From positions 62,001 to 126,000 of the forward strand of contig CAJXTX010000001.1 in the NCBI GenBank assembly GCA_913060705.1: 64,000 nt of DNA. Direction: 5' to 3'. The first letter of the stretch is position 1. Each line of letters starts with the position of its first letter. Under the pieces are notes generated by a model, which did no database searches, had not been told where the DNA came from, and saw nothing but the letters and a program-made list of their open reading frames with translations. A program made the translations under genes and the position numbers. This document shows positions 26,103 through 36,338 of this stretch, in pieces. Source of the DNA: an uncultured Bacteroidota bacterium (GTDB taxonomy: Bacteria > Bacteroidota > Bacteroidia > Flavobacteriales > Flavobacteriaceae).

Positions 26103-28937
26103 TTGTCATCGATCCGCATTACCAATGCTAAAACCCATAATCTCAAGGATATCTCTATTACTATTCCTAGAGAGAAGCTTGTTGTACTCACTGGCTTATC
26201 GGGTAGTGGTAAATCTTCACTCGCCTTTGACACCATATATGCAGAAGGGCAACGCAGGTATATCGAAACCTTCTCAGCCTATGCAAGACAGTTTTTAGGC
26301 AATCTAGAACGTCCAGATGTAGACGCTATTGAAGGTCTTTCACCGGTTATAGCCATCGAACAAAAGACCACGTCCAGGTCACCTCGCTCTACGGTCGGCA
26401 CCGTTACCGAGATTTATGATTTTCTTCGCTTGCTCTTTGCTCGGGCCTCAGACGCCTACTCTCCTGAAACCGGAAAGCGCATGGTTCGCTATACTAATGA
26501 AGAAATAGTTTCGCGTATTCTCGAGCAGTTCAGTGGTCAAACGGTTACTGTCCTTTCTCCGATTATCCGCTCACGTAAAGGACATTACCGAGAGCTCTTT
26601 GAAACCATTTTAAAACAAGGATTTCTAAAGGTTCGCGTAGACGGAGAAATTCAATCGATTCAACCGGGCTTAAAACTCGATCGCTACAAGATTCACGACA
26701 TTGAAATGGTGATTGATCGCATCAGTGTGAGCAGCCAAGACATCAAGCGATTAACACAAAGTGTAGAACTTGCACTTAAAAAAGGGAACCAAGTGCTCAT
26801 GTTAGAGACCGCTGAAGGTGAAATTCACTATTTCAGTTCAGCCCTTATGTGTCCCGAATCTGGAGTTTCTCTTGATATACCAGAACCCAATAGTTTCTCA
26901 TTTAACTCTCCCAAAGGAATGTGTCCCTCCTGCAGAGGTTTAGGACAAATTAAGGTGATTGACACACAAAAAATGTTTCCCGACAAGAAGTTGAGTATTC
27001 GAAAGGGTGGCATAGGTCCATTAGGGAGCTTTAAAAAAAATTGGTCCTTTACCCAGATTGAACACATTGGTCATTTGTACAATTTTACCTTAGATAGCAC
27101 CATTGAATCGTTATCAGAAGAGGCTAGAACTGCGCTTTTAAAGGGAATAAAGGAGCGCATCACCATTCCGTCTAAAACCCTAGGAGTCACAAGGGAGTAT
27201 GCTATTGATTTTGACGGCTTAGAGACCTTTATCTTACAGCAATATTACGACTCGGATTCAGCCTCAATAAAGCGCTGGGCCTCGGATTTTCTTGAAGATG
27301 CACATTGTACCTCTTGCAATGGTTCGAGACTAAAGCATGAAGCTCAACTTTTTAAAATTGATGGAAAAACCATAACGGATTTAGTGAATTATTCTATCTC
27401 TGATTTACATTCCTTCTTTGAAAACATAGAAAGCAGACTTGAATCACAGCAAGCCGTCATTGCAGCGGATGTGCTCAAAGAGATCAAAATGAGACTGCGA
27501 TTTCTCGACGAGGTCGGACTGAGCTACCTTACCCTTAATAGAAGTGCACGCTCTTTATCGGGTGGAGAGGCACAGCGGATCCGTCTAGCGACTCAAATAG
27601 GTTCTCAACTTGTTGATGTGCTCTATATTTTAGACGAACCTAGTATAGGACTGCATCAACGTGACAATATGAGACTTATTGGCGCTTTAGAGGAGTTACG
27701 AGATATAGGGAATTCAGTATTGGTAGTTGAGCACGACCGCGATATGATTGAATGTGCAGATCATGTGATCGACATTGGACCAGGTGCCGGAAGACATGGT
27801 GGAGAAATTGTATTTGAAGGATCTCCTGCAGAGATGAAGGCTACTAATACCTTAACAGCACAATACCTGAATAACCAAAAAAGTATTGCTACACCTTCTA
27901 CACGCAGAAAGGGATCGGGAGATTTCGTACAACTCTCAGGATGCACCGGAAACAATTTGAAAAATGTAACCGTAAAAATTCCCTTAGGAACCTTAACGCT
28001 TGTAACAGGGGTTTCAGGCAGTGGTAAGTCTACGCTCATCAACGAAACCCTCTACCCTATTTTAAACAATCATTACTTCAATGGGGTTCAAAAACCTTTG
28101 CCCTACCTGAAGGTAAAGGGACTTGATCATTGTGATAAGGTTATTGACGTCAATCAAGCACCCATCGGAAGAACTCCAAGGTCTAATCCGGCCACCTATA
28201 CGGGTGTCTTCTCAGAAATCCGTTCGCTCTTTGCTAAAACGACTGAAGCCGTTATTCGTGGGTACAAACCCGGACGCTTCAGTTTCAATGTTACAGGTGG
28301 ACGTTGCGAAACCTGTGGAGGTGGCGGCCAAAAAGTGATTGAGATGAACTTTTTACCGGATGTATTGGTAGAATGTGAGACATGTCGCGGAAAACGCTTT
28401 AATCGCGAAACATTAGAAATCCGATACAAAGGCAAGAGCATTTCAGACGTGCTTGAGATGACCATTGAAGAGGCATGTGCTTTTTTTGAAGCCATTCCTA
28501 AGATTCACCGTATTCTGAAAACATTGAACGACGTCGGATTGGGTTACATCACCCTTGGACAATCTTCAACAACCCTTTCAGGGGGTGAGGCACAACGCGT
28601 TAAACTAGCCACAGAATTAGCCAAGCGAGACACAGGGAAGACTATTTATATCTTGGACGAGCCTACTACAGGACTTCATTTTGAAGATGTTCGGATTCTT
28701 TTAGAGGTGCTGAATAAATTGGTAAACAAGGGCAATACGGTCATTGTAATTGAACACAATTTAGACGTAATACGGCAAGCCGACTACATCATAGACGTAG
28801 GGCCTGAAGGTGGGGAAGCCGGTGGTTGCATTGTTGCTACAGGAACTCCTGAAGAAATCATTAAGGCAAAAGACAGCCTAACCGCTGCTTTCTTAAAAAA
28901 TGAATTAGATTCGTTTAAACCCGTAGCCATAACATAA
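26103..28937 (+). CDS. uvrA: Excinuclease ABC subunit A
   Basis: TGLSGSGKSSLAFDTIYAEGQRRYIETFSAYARQFL; CxxC zinc motifs; two ABC signatures (LSGGEAQRIRLATQIG, LSGGEAQRVKLATELAK); TTG start. Confidence 0.98.
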   Translation: MSSIRITNAKTHNLKDISITIPREKLVVLTGLSGSGKSSLAFDTIYAEGQRRYIETFSAYARQFLGNLERPDVDAIEGLSPVIAIEQKTTSRSPRSTVGTVTEIYDFLRLLFARASDAYSPETGKRMVRYTNEEIVSRILEQFSGQTVTVLSPIIRSRKGHYRELFETILKQGFLKVRVDGEIQSIQPGLKLDRYKIHDIEMVIDRISVSSQDIKRLTQSVELALKKGNQVLMLETAEGEIHYFSSALMCPESGVSLDIPEPNSFSFNSPKGMCPSCRGLGQIKVIDTQKMFPDKKLSIRKGGIGPLGSFKKNWSFTQIEHIGHLYNFTLDSTIESLSEEARTALLKGIKERITIPSKTLGVTREYAIDFDGLETFILQQYYDSDSASIKRWASDFLEDAHCTSCNGSRLKHEAQLFKIDGKTITDLVNYSISDLHSFFENIESRLESQQAVIAADVLKEIKMRLRFLDEVGLSYLTLNRSARSLSGGEAQRIRLATQIGSQLVDVLYILDEPSIGLHQRDNMRLIGALEELRDIGNSVLVVEHDRDMIECADHVIDIGPGAGRHGGEIVFEGSPAEMKATNTLTAQYLNNQKSIATPSTRRKGSGDFVQLSGCTGNNLKNVTVKIPLGTLTLVTGVSGSGKSTLINETLYPILNNHYFNGVQKPLPYLKVKGLDHCDKVIDVNQAPIGRTPRSNPATYTGVFSEIRSLFAKTTEAVIRGYKPGRFSFNVTGGRCETCGGGGQKVIEMNFLPDVLVECETCRGKRFNRETLEIRYKGKSISDVLEMTIEEACAFFEAIPKIHRILKTLNDVGLGYITLGQSSTTLSGGEAQRVKLATELAKRDTGKTIYILDEPTTGLHFEDVRILLEVLNKLVNKGNTVIVIEHNLDVIRQADYIIDVGPEGGEAGGCIVATGTPEEIIKAKDSLTAAFLKNELDSFKPVAIT

Positions 28938-29617
28938 TGTCATATTCAACCAAAGATTGGAACGAAATTAAGTCGAACGACTCATGGGCCCTGTTTAAGA
29001 TAATGGGCGAATTTGTTGAGGGATACGATCGCATGGCCAAAATTGGTCCTTGTGTTTCTATCTTCGGTTCGGCGCGTACTCCTGAAGATACAGAGACATT
29101 TGCTTTGACCTCTGAAATCGCTAAAAAGCTTTCAGAACAAGGATTTGGCATCATTACGGGTGGTGGTCCTGGGATCATGAAAGCTGCAAACAAAGGGGCG
29201 ACAGAAGCTAAGGGAATTTCAGTAGGACTAAATATTAAACTTCCTTTTGAACAGCATCCAAATGAATACATCGATATTGATAAGAGTATTTACTTCGACT
29301 ATTTTTTTGTCCGTAAAGTGATGTTTGTAAAGTATGCCCAGGGCTTTGTTGTTATGCCAGGAGGTTTTGGAACGTTAGACGAGCTTTTCGAAGCCCTAAC
29401 CCTCATTCAGACGCATAAAATTCAGCATTTTCCCATAATCCTAGTGGGAACTTCATTTTGGAGTGGGCTATTAGAATGGATTCAAAACACGCTTCTTGCT
29501 CAAAAAACCATTTCCAAAGAAGATTTAGATCTATTTAAGATGGTAGACACCGCTGACCAAGTCGTTGAAACCATACTAGAATTCTACAAAGGGAAAGAGC
29601 TAAGACCGAACTTCTAA
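28937..29617 (+). CDS. TIGR00730/LOG-family Rossmann-fold protein
   Basis: SIFGSARTPED, GFGIITGGGPGIMKAANKGA, GFVVMPGGFGTLDELFE (PGGxGTxxE). Confidence 0.92.
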   Translation: MSYSTKDWNEIKSNDSWALFKIMGEFVEGYDRMAKIGPCVSIFGSARTPEDTETFALTSEIAKKLSEQGFGIITGGGPGIMKAANKGATEAKGISVGLNIKLPFEQHPNEYIDIDKSIYFDYFFVRKVMFVKYAQGFVVMPGGFGTLDELFEALTLIQTHKIQHFPIILVGTSFWSGLLEWIQNTLLAQKTISKEDLDLFKMVDTADQVVETILEFYKGKELRPNF

Positions 29618-32419
29618 ATGAGAAACATTCTTCTGTTGTTGTGGTCTCTACTAGGAGTCGTACCTCTCCTTATCGCTCAAGAAAAGTGTGAATACACAAC
29701 AATAGAAGCCTATTTATATCCTAATCACTCAGAAGAAAGCTTAGAGGTTCAGAGCATCGTACGTTTTAAAAATTCAGATTTCATTCGCAACGACACGCTC
29801 TATCTTTACGATTGGAATCACGCTTTTTCATCAAAAAATTCTTCATTAGGACGCGCCTTTCAACAGCGCTTTGACCGCGGTTTTCATTGGGCTCGGGAGG
29901 AAGAAAGAGGCTACACCACCGATTTAGAAATCTTACTCAATGGAGTGTCTCTGCCTTACGAGCGCATCGATTATGACGTTCTAAAGCTTGCAATTCAAGG
30001 TGCAGAAGAAGACTTTACTCTATTGGAACTCAATTACTCCCTCAAACTTCCTAGTTCTAAGTTTACGGGCTACGGTATTAATGAAGAAGGAACTTTGGTG
30101 TTGAAAAACAATTTGATCCTTCCTATTCCACTAGAAAATGGAAGTTCTCGAGTATATCATCATCAAAACAAAATCAATCAACGAACGGGTTTGGTCGCGT
30201 ACACTATTCGTTTTGATCGAGGAGATAACCATTTTATTCATAGCGATTTATCTCCAATTTCGTATTTTGATTTTCAAGGAATAGTTGCAAGCCCACCCCT
30301 TTTCATTATTGATCACGACGACACGAGCCTCATTCATTATAGAACCTCTGAATGGTCTATACATCTCGATGATGAATTGATAAAAGGACTCTCCGAACCC
30401 AAACCGCATTTGAGCCGCATTATTGATTTCGTTGAAGATTACTTGCCAGGAACTGAAACGGACAATTTGGTTCTAACGGTTAATGAATACAATGAAGCTC
30501 CAATTTCTCTCATTGCAGATATCCCCGCACTCTTATCTCCCTATCCCGAGGGATTCATTGAAGAATTAAAACTTGTAAAGACGTTATTGCGCAAACAACT
30601 CCTGCTGAAGTTTGATAGCAATATGAGCGAGGAACACTTTTATTTAGACGGCTTTGTCCAATACCTCCTAGAACGCTACATCGAAACATATTATCCAGGA
30701 ATTAAACTCATAGGAAAATTCAACAGATTGTGGCCGCTTAATCGCTACACTTTGGGAGAAATTCAGCTCAAAGACTACTTTAAATGGCTTGCCCGTTACA
30801 TCGATAATAAAAACCTAGACCAGCCCTTATTAACGTCAACATCAGCGTTGTTAAATTATAATTACAGTATTGCTAATCCTGTCCGCGCGGCACAGCTCTT
30901 TCACATGAGTTTTAATCCACGAACATCACCTGAAAGTAGTGCTGCACTTTTAGATTTTCAAAGGGCATCTGCTCTTACACCCGGTGTTTCAGGTTTTGAT
31001 TTGAAATGGTTTTTCAATCCTCAATCAACGGTACCAGTAGTATCGGAGCGCTTACTGCAAAACCGTCAACGAATTGATTTCAAATTCACGGATTTTAAGA
31101 GAGCGAAGAACAAAGATTCAATCCTTCTTCACTATAACGGCGCATACCCCTTACCGGTTAAGGTGTCGCAATACGTCGGTGATCAAGAGGTAGATTCTAA
31201 ATGGATTTCTAATGAGAATCATGAAACTTGGGTTTCGTTCGACACCCAAAAGAGGTCACGATACATTGTCAACCCCGAATTGGAGTCTCCTGAATTTACA
31301 ACCATTAACAACACCTATAATCCCCGAGGCGGTATTCTTAAAAAGCCAATAAAAATATTACCTATTACCGATCTTGACGACTTGAGATACAGTCAGTTAT
31401 TCGTAACCCCACAAGTTTTATTTAACATTTATGACGGGGTATCTTTAGGTGCTCAACTCTCTAATAATACATTGGTTACTAAGCCCTTTGAATACGAACT
31501 ATCTCCTTATTATTCTAGAAAAGAAAAGGCCTTGATTGGGGCATTTAAGTTTTCAAGTAATTTCTGGGTAAATGACAAGAATAGAAGTCGTATTTCAGCT
31601 GGTATTTTCGGGCTCAGTCAGCATTTTGACATCAACTCGAGATACAGTACCGTAACTCCTTATGTAGCGATTAGTCAAAATGTATCCGGAATCACTTCTA
31701 GAACGAACCAATCTTTTCTTGCTAGACTGCGATCTGTTAGCCGTTCTATAGACCAAAACAGTATTGAAACTCAACCCTTAGATAATCCGGATTATGTTGT
31801 GTTTAATCTGCGCTATCAAAAAACAAAACAAAGTCTTTTCGATTACCGCAGTCTTTTAGGGGATCTTCAGCTTACTCCAGAATTCATTAAACTCTCGTCC
31901 TCTACGGAATACCGAAAACTCTTTGACAACAACACTCAACTCAGCTTTCGTTTGTACGGAGGTGTCTTTCTAAAAAACATTCAATCCAATGGGTATTTTG
32001 ATTTCTCTATCGGAAGACCCAATGACTATTTGTACGACTACAGTCTCATCGGTCGATCTGAATCAGAGGGATTGTCTGCACAACAGCTTATTCGTGGAGA
32101 AGGAGGATTTGTATCCTCTGTAGATCAAGGATTTTCAAATGGGGCTATTGCAGCGTCAAATGTAGCCGTCAACCTTTGGCGCTTCATAGAGGTGTACACA
32201 GAGCTTGGATACTTAAAAAACAAGGGTGAAAAAGCACGCTATTTATACGGTTCAGGACTGCGTTTAAATCTCGTTCCTGATTATTTAGAGATCTACCTTC
32301 CGGTTCACAACCATACGGGCTTTGAAGCCTTTGACAAAGACTATAGTTCAAAGATTCGGTTTGTCTTAAGTCTTGAAATAGAGACCTTAAGCAGATTGTT
32401 TACGCGCTCACTCTTCTAA
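29618..32419 (+). CDS. Secreted M1-aminopeptidase-like protein without a visible HExxH motif; C-terminal beta-rich, barrel-like region
   Basis: Signal peptide; FYLDGFVQYLLERYIETYYPG resembles the segment after the zinc motif in M1-like proteins; no HExxH in the translation. Confidence 0.55.
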   Translation: MRNILLLLWSLLGVVPLLIAQEKCEYTTIEAYLYPNHSEESLEVQSIVRFKNSDFIRNDTLYLYDWNHAFSSKNSSLGRAFQQRFDRGFHWAREEERGYTTDLEILLNGVSLPYERIDYDVLKLAIQGAEEDFTLLELNYSLKLPSSKFTGYGINEEGTLVLKNNLILPIPLENGSSRVYHHQNKINQRTGLVAYTIRFDRGDNHFIHSDLSPISYFDFQGIVASPPLFIIDHDDTSLIHYRTSEWSIHLDDELIKGLSEPKPHLSRIIDFVEDYLPGTETDNLVLTVNEYNEAPISLIADIPALLSPYPEGFIEELKLVKTLLRKQLLLKFDSNMSEEHFYLDGFVQYLLERYIETYYPGIKLIGKFNRLWPLNRYTLGEIQLKDYFKWLARYIDNKNLDQPLLTSTSALLNYNYSIANPVRAAQLFHMSFNPRTSPESSAALLDFQRASALTPGVSGFDLKWFFNPQSTVPVVSERLLQNRQRIDFKFTDFKRAKNKDSILLHYNGAYPLPVKVSQYVGDQEVDSKWISNENHETWVSFDTQKRSRYIVNPELESPEFTTINNTYNPRGGILKKPIKILPITDLDDLRYSQLFVTPQVLFNIYDGVSLGAQLSNNTLVTKPFEYELSPYYSRKEKALIGAFKFSSNFWVNDKNRSRISAGIFGLSQHFDINSRYSTVTPYVAISQNVSGITSRTNQSFLARLRSVSRSIDQNSIETQPLDNPDYVVFNLRYQKTKQSLFDYRSLLGDLQLTPEFIKLSSSTEYRKLFDNNTQLSFRLYGGVFLKNIQSNGYFDFSIGRPNDYLYDYSLIGRSESEGLSAQQLIRGEGGFVSSVDQGFSNGAIAASNVAVNLWRFIEVYTELGYLKNKGEKARYLYGSGLRLNLVPDYLEIYLPVHNHTGFEAFDKDYSSKIRFVLSLEIETLSRLFTRSLF

Positions 32420-32464
32420 GCCCCATAATTGTGTATTTTTGCCTGGCGCATTCTACGCGATCTT

Positions 32465-34861
32465 ATGGGAAACAGCGAGATGACATTTCAAGAGTTTCGA
32501 GACGAAATTCTTAACGACTACAAGACTGCATATACGAGTCGTATATGTAGCATACTAGGGCGAAAAGAAGTGTTACTCGGAAGAGCGAAGTTTGGAATTT
32601 TTGGGGACGGAAAAGAGCTTCCTCAAATTGCCATGAGTAAGTTTTTCAAAAAAGGAGACTATCGCAGTGGCTATTACAGAGACCAGACCTTTCATCTTGC
32701 CCAAGGATTACTGACCCCTGTTTCTTTCTTTCACACGCTCTTTGGCACCACTGATTTAGAGCATGAACCCATGCACGGTGGACGTCAAATGACCGGACAT
32801 TTTTCAAGCCCAATGTGGAACGATCAGGTGGGTTGGTTAGATCAAACACAACAATTCAACTCCACCTCTGATGTGTCTTCAACAGGTGGACAAATGCCAC
32901 GTTTACTTGGTCTTGCCCAAGCGTCTTCATTTTATCGCTCGCAATCGGATAAGGTTGACTCGGCATATTTTTCAAACAACGGAAACGAGATTGCATGGGG
33001 AACCATCGGTAACGCCTCTACTTCTGAAGGCGTATTCTTTGAAGCCATGAATGCCGCTGCAGTAATGCAAGTTCCTATGCTAATGAGTGTATGGGACGAT
33101 GAATACGGAATTTCAGTTGGCCCCGAGTATCACACGGTAAAACAAAGTATTTCAAAGGCGCTCAAAGGGTTTAAAAGAAACGACAAGTATAAGGGCCTAG
33201 AGATTATAGAGGTTAAAGGATGGGATTATGCAGCGCTTGTTGAAGCCTATCAGAAGGCTGAGCAGTTATGCCGGGAGCAACATATTCCTGTACTTGTTCA
33301 CGTCATTGAATTAACCCAACCCCAGGGACACAGCACCTCTGGTTCTCATGAACGTTATAAGAGTGAAGAACGACTCGAATGGGAGCGCGAAAACGACTGT
33401 CTTAAGCGGTTCAAAGAATGGATTATTGAGAAAGGCTTTTCAGATGAAACAGCCATTGAAGAATTAGAACGCGAAATCGAAATTAACGTTGCTGAAGCCA
33501 AAAAAACAGCTTTCGCAGAGTTCCAGCAACCAGCCTTGCACTATAGAAATGAATTGATTCAGACTATTGAAAAGAATAACATTTCTTTAGAAGCACCTTT
33601 ATCAGATAGTCTTAAAGCCTTGAAGGTGAAAAAATTGGTTTTAAAACGCGATGTACTTTCATTGGCTAAAGGAATGCTCATTAAGCAAGGATCACAGTTA
33701 AGTGCAGCTGCTAAACATTCACTCAATGAATTAATTCTCTCTATACAAGAAGCAGAACAGCGTCACTACAGTTCTGAATTGATAGATCATACCGACAAGG
33801 CTCTTATGAAGGTTCACCACCTTAAAGCAACCTATGATCAAGACGCAGAAACGGTTGATGGCCGACAGATCTTACTTGAAAATTTTAAAGCTATAATGCA
33901 CCAAGATGCTCGAGTACTCATTTTCGGGGAGGATTCGGGGCAAATTGGTGGTGTGAATAAGTCTCTTGAAGGACTTCAGGAAATGTTTGGGGTCGAACGC
34001 GTTTTTGACACCAGTATTCGCGAAGCAACTATTATTGGTCAAGGCCTCGGGTTGGCAATGCGGGGGTTACGACCTATAGCAGAAATACAATATCTCGATT
34101 ATATTTTCTATGCTTTGAACATCTTAACGGATGATCTAGCCACCTTAAGGTACCGCTCAGTTGGACAACAAATTGCACCTTTAATCATCAGGACGCGTGG
34201 ACACCGTTTAGAAGGAATTTGGCATTCAGGTTCGCCCATGGGTGGTTTGGTACATTTGTTAAGAGGAATCCACATCCTTTCGCCTCGAAACATGACGCAG
34301 GCTGCTGGCATGTACAACGCACTCTTAAAAGCCAATGAACCAGGATTAGTCATTGAACCTCTAAATGCCTACCGCCTAAAAGAGAAGCTACCTAACAACC
34401 TTGGTCAATTCACTGTTCCGATTGGCGAGGTTGAAATACTATCAAACGGAACGGATATAACGGTAGTGAGTTACGGTTCAACATTGAGGATTGTACAAGA
34501 AGTCATTCATCAGCTTGAGACTTACGGAATCTCGATTGAGCTAATCGATGTTCAAACCCTTTGGCCCTTTGATCAAGCCAAGGCATGCGTTGAGAGTTTA
34601 AAGAAAACCAATCGACTCGCCATCATCGATGAAGATGTACCTGGAGGATACTCAGCCTTCTTACTGCAACAGATTCTTGAACACCAAGAAGGTTACCGAT
34701 TTTTGGATAGCAAGCCTATCACTATAAGTGCTAAAGAACATCGGCCTGCATATGGATCTGACGGTGATTATTTTTCTAAACCCAATGCGGACGAGATATT
34801 TGAAAAACTCTACACTCTTATGTATGAGTCAAATCCGTCGCGATTTGAAAAACTATTCTAA
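32465..34861 (+). CDS. Fused E1 alpha-beta thiamine-diphosphate 2-oxoacid dehydrogenase
   Basis: Alpha-like N-half (QMTGHFSSP..., GNASTSEGVFFEAMNAAAVMQVPMLMSVWDDEYGIS) and beta-like C-half (VLIFGEDSGQIGGV, FDTSIREATIIGQGLGLAMRGLRPIAEIQYLDY). Confidence 0.93.
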   Translation: MGNSEMTFQEFRDEILNDYKTAYTSRICSILGRKEVLLGRAKFGIFGDGKELPQIAMSKFFKKGDYRSGYYRDQTFHLAQGLLTPVSFFHTLFGTTDLEHEPMHGGRQMTGHFSSPMWNDQVGWLDQTQQFNSTSDVSSTGGQMPRLLGLAQASSFYRSQSDKVDSAYFSNNGNEIAWGTIGNASTSEGVFFEAMNAAAVMQVPMLMSVWDDEYGISVGPEYHTVKQSISKALKGFKRNDKYKGLEIIEVKGWDYAALVEAYQKAEQLCREQHIPVLVHVIELTQPQGHSTSGSHERYKSEERLEWERENDCLKRFKEWIIEKGFSDETAIEELEREIEINVAEAKKTAFAEFQQPALHYRNELIQTIEKNNISLEAPLSDSLKALKVKKLVLKRDVLSLAKGMLIKQGSQLSAAAKHSLNELILSIQEAEQRHYSSELIDHTDKALMKVHHLKATYDQDAETVDGRQILLENFKAIMHQDARVLIFGEDSGQIGGVNKSLEGLQEMFGVERVFDTSIREATIIGQGLGLAMRGLRPIAEIQYLDYIFYALNILTDDLATLRYRSVGQQIAPLIIRTRGHRLEGIWHSGSPMGGLVHLLRGIHILSPRNMTQAAGMYNALLKANEPGLVIEPLNAYRLKEKLPNNLGQFTVPIGEVEILSNGTDITVVSYGSTLRIVQEVIHQLETYGISIELIDVQTLWPFDQAKACVESLKKTNRLAIIDEDVPGGYSAFLLQQILEHQEGYRFLDSKPITISAKEHRPAYGSDGDYFSKPNADEIFEKLYTLMYESNPSRFEKLF

Positions 34862-35859
34862 GGTCGCATAACCAGACTCAATTCTTGATAGAGTTGAGCA
34901 GTGCTATTTGCTGAATTCACCTGTCCTACTCCTTTAGAAGCCAAATCAATTTGTTTTAATCCACTCATAATTCTAGTTAAACGCTTCATAGAATAAATTC
35001 GAGCTGCATTTTGATAATCTTTAATAAAATAAGGAGAGACACCAAGGGCTTTGGCCGCTTCAGCTTTATTCGAAAGTGCATGGTATTTAAACACCTTTGA
35101 AAAAAAAGACGAAAGCACCGGCAAAGTCATTTGAATGGGGTAATCCTTAGAGTTTTCTGAGAAATAGTTCAAAATACCTACGGCCTTTTGAAGCTGACCA
35201 GCACTGAGGGCTTTTTGCATCTCAAATACATTATAGTTTCTGTGAATACCCACATACTTTTCAATGTGTTCAAGTTTTATAGTAGTAAGATCAGGAATGG
35301 CAAGCTGTATTTTTTCGATTTCACTTTTGATGCGTCTAAGGTCCGCCCCTATAAACGAAAGCAACAATTGCTTCGCTTCAACATCCATCGCTATATTATG
35401 TTGCGATAAATGAGTTTCTAACCATCCAGGAAGTTCATTTTCATACAGGGGTTTACATTCATAAAGTCCTTGAAGCTTATCTACCTGTTTTACTATTTTC
35501 TTGCGTTTATCTATCGATCCGCTATGTATTAATAATACCAGTATACATTGAGGATTTGGATGCTCTAAATACGCCTCTAAATCAGCAAGTTGACGGATCA
35601 GACTTTGGGCTTGACGTACAATAACCGCAGTATATTCATACATCATTGGCAGTTGCCTGGCTCGTTCGACGACTTCACTCATGCTAGTGTCCGAACCATA
35701 CAAAACCGTTTGATTAAAATCTCTTAAATCTTTTGGAATGACACGGTCTTCAAACCATTGACCAATTTCTTCTACAAAGAAAGACTCTTCGCCATATATC
35801 AGATAGCAAGGGGCGAACGTCTTCGCCTCAAGATGTCTTTTTAATTGCTCAAATCGCAT
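34858..35859 (-). CDS. holA: DNA polymerase III subunit delta
   Basis: CYLIYGEESFFVEEIGQWFE; overall HolA-like length and pattern (LSFIGADLRRIKSEIEKI). Confidence 0.9.
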   Translation of the reverse strand: MRFEQLKRHLEAKTFAPCYLIYGEESFFVEEIGQWFEDRVIPKDLRDFNQTVLYGSDTSMSEVVERARQLPMMYEYTAVIVRQAQSLIRQLADLEAYLEHPNPQCILVLLIHSGSIDKRKKIVKQVDKLQGLYECKPLYENELPGWLETHLSQHNIAMDVEAKQLLLSFIGADLRRIKSEIEKIQLAIPDLTTIKLEHIEKYVGIHRNYNVFEMQKALSAGQLQKAVGILNYFSENSKDYPIQMTLPVLSSFFSKVFKYHALSNKAEAAKALGVSPYFIKDYQNAARIYSMKRLTRIMSGLKQIDLASKGVGQVNSANSTAQLYQELSLVMRP

Positions 35860-35885
35860 AGGAAAATGGTACTTTTGATCGCCTT

Positions 35886-36335
35886 ATGGAACTCGCCATT
35901 TTGAATTTACCCTCGGCTCGGTTTAGGGTTAAAAATACCGAAAACCGAACGCTCATCTGGGATAATATCCGAAAAAAATATCTCCCATTAACTTCAGAAG
36001 AATGGGTTCGTCAGCACTTTGTGCATTATTTGGTCCATCATTGTGGGGTAAGGCCTCAGCGTATTTTATTGGAAAAGAAAGTAATGACAGCAATGAAGGC
36101 TTCTCGATTTGATATTGCAGTCGTAAATAGCGACCGCTCCATTTCCCTAATTGTAGAGTGTAAGGCTAGTGAAATATCCCTTAATGAGGATGCAATAGCT
36201 CAACTTCTGCGCTATGCCTACGAATTAAAATCGCGATATTTAGCGCTGACCAATGGCATGCAGCACTTTTATTTTGAATGGGATTCAGATACATTAGAAT
36301 ACCATCAGATCAATTCGGCACCGACCCTAGTATAG
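35886..36335 (+). CDS. Stand-alone type I restriction HsdR N-terminal-like (PD-(D/E)xK) domain protein
   Basis: RFDIAVVNSDRSISLIVECKAS (D...ExK core), AQLLRYAYELKSRYLALTNG; divergent from holA. Confidence 0.8.
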   Translation: MELAILNLPSARFRVKNTENRTLIWDNIRKKYLPLTSEEWVRQHFVHYLVHHCGVRPQRILLEKKVMTAMKASRFDIAVVNSDRSISLIVECKASEISLNEDAIAQLLRYAYELKSRYLALTNGMQHFYFEWDSDTLEYHQINSAPTLV

Positions 36336-36338
36336 TCC

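Noticed and set aside
28196-28495. 99-aa minus-strand ORF, with similar ones at 27761-28042 and 26828-27067
   Set aside because: All are shadow ORFs opposite uvrA.
28915-29271. 118-aa minus-strand ORF
   Set aside because: Antisense to the conserved LOG-family gene; no independent support.
35886-36335. Part of a type I restriction-modification system
   Set aside because: No HsdM, HsdS or HsdR helicase in the window; treated as a stand-alone domain protein instead.
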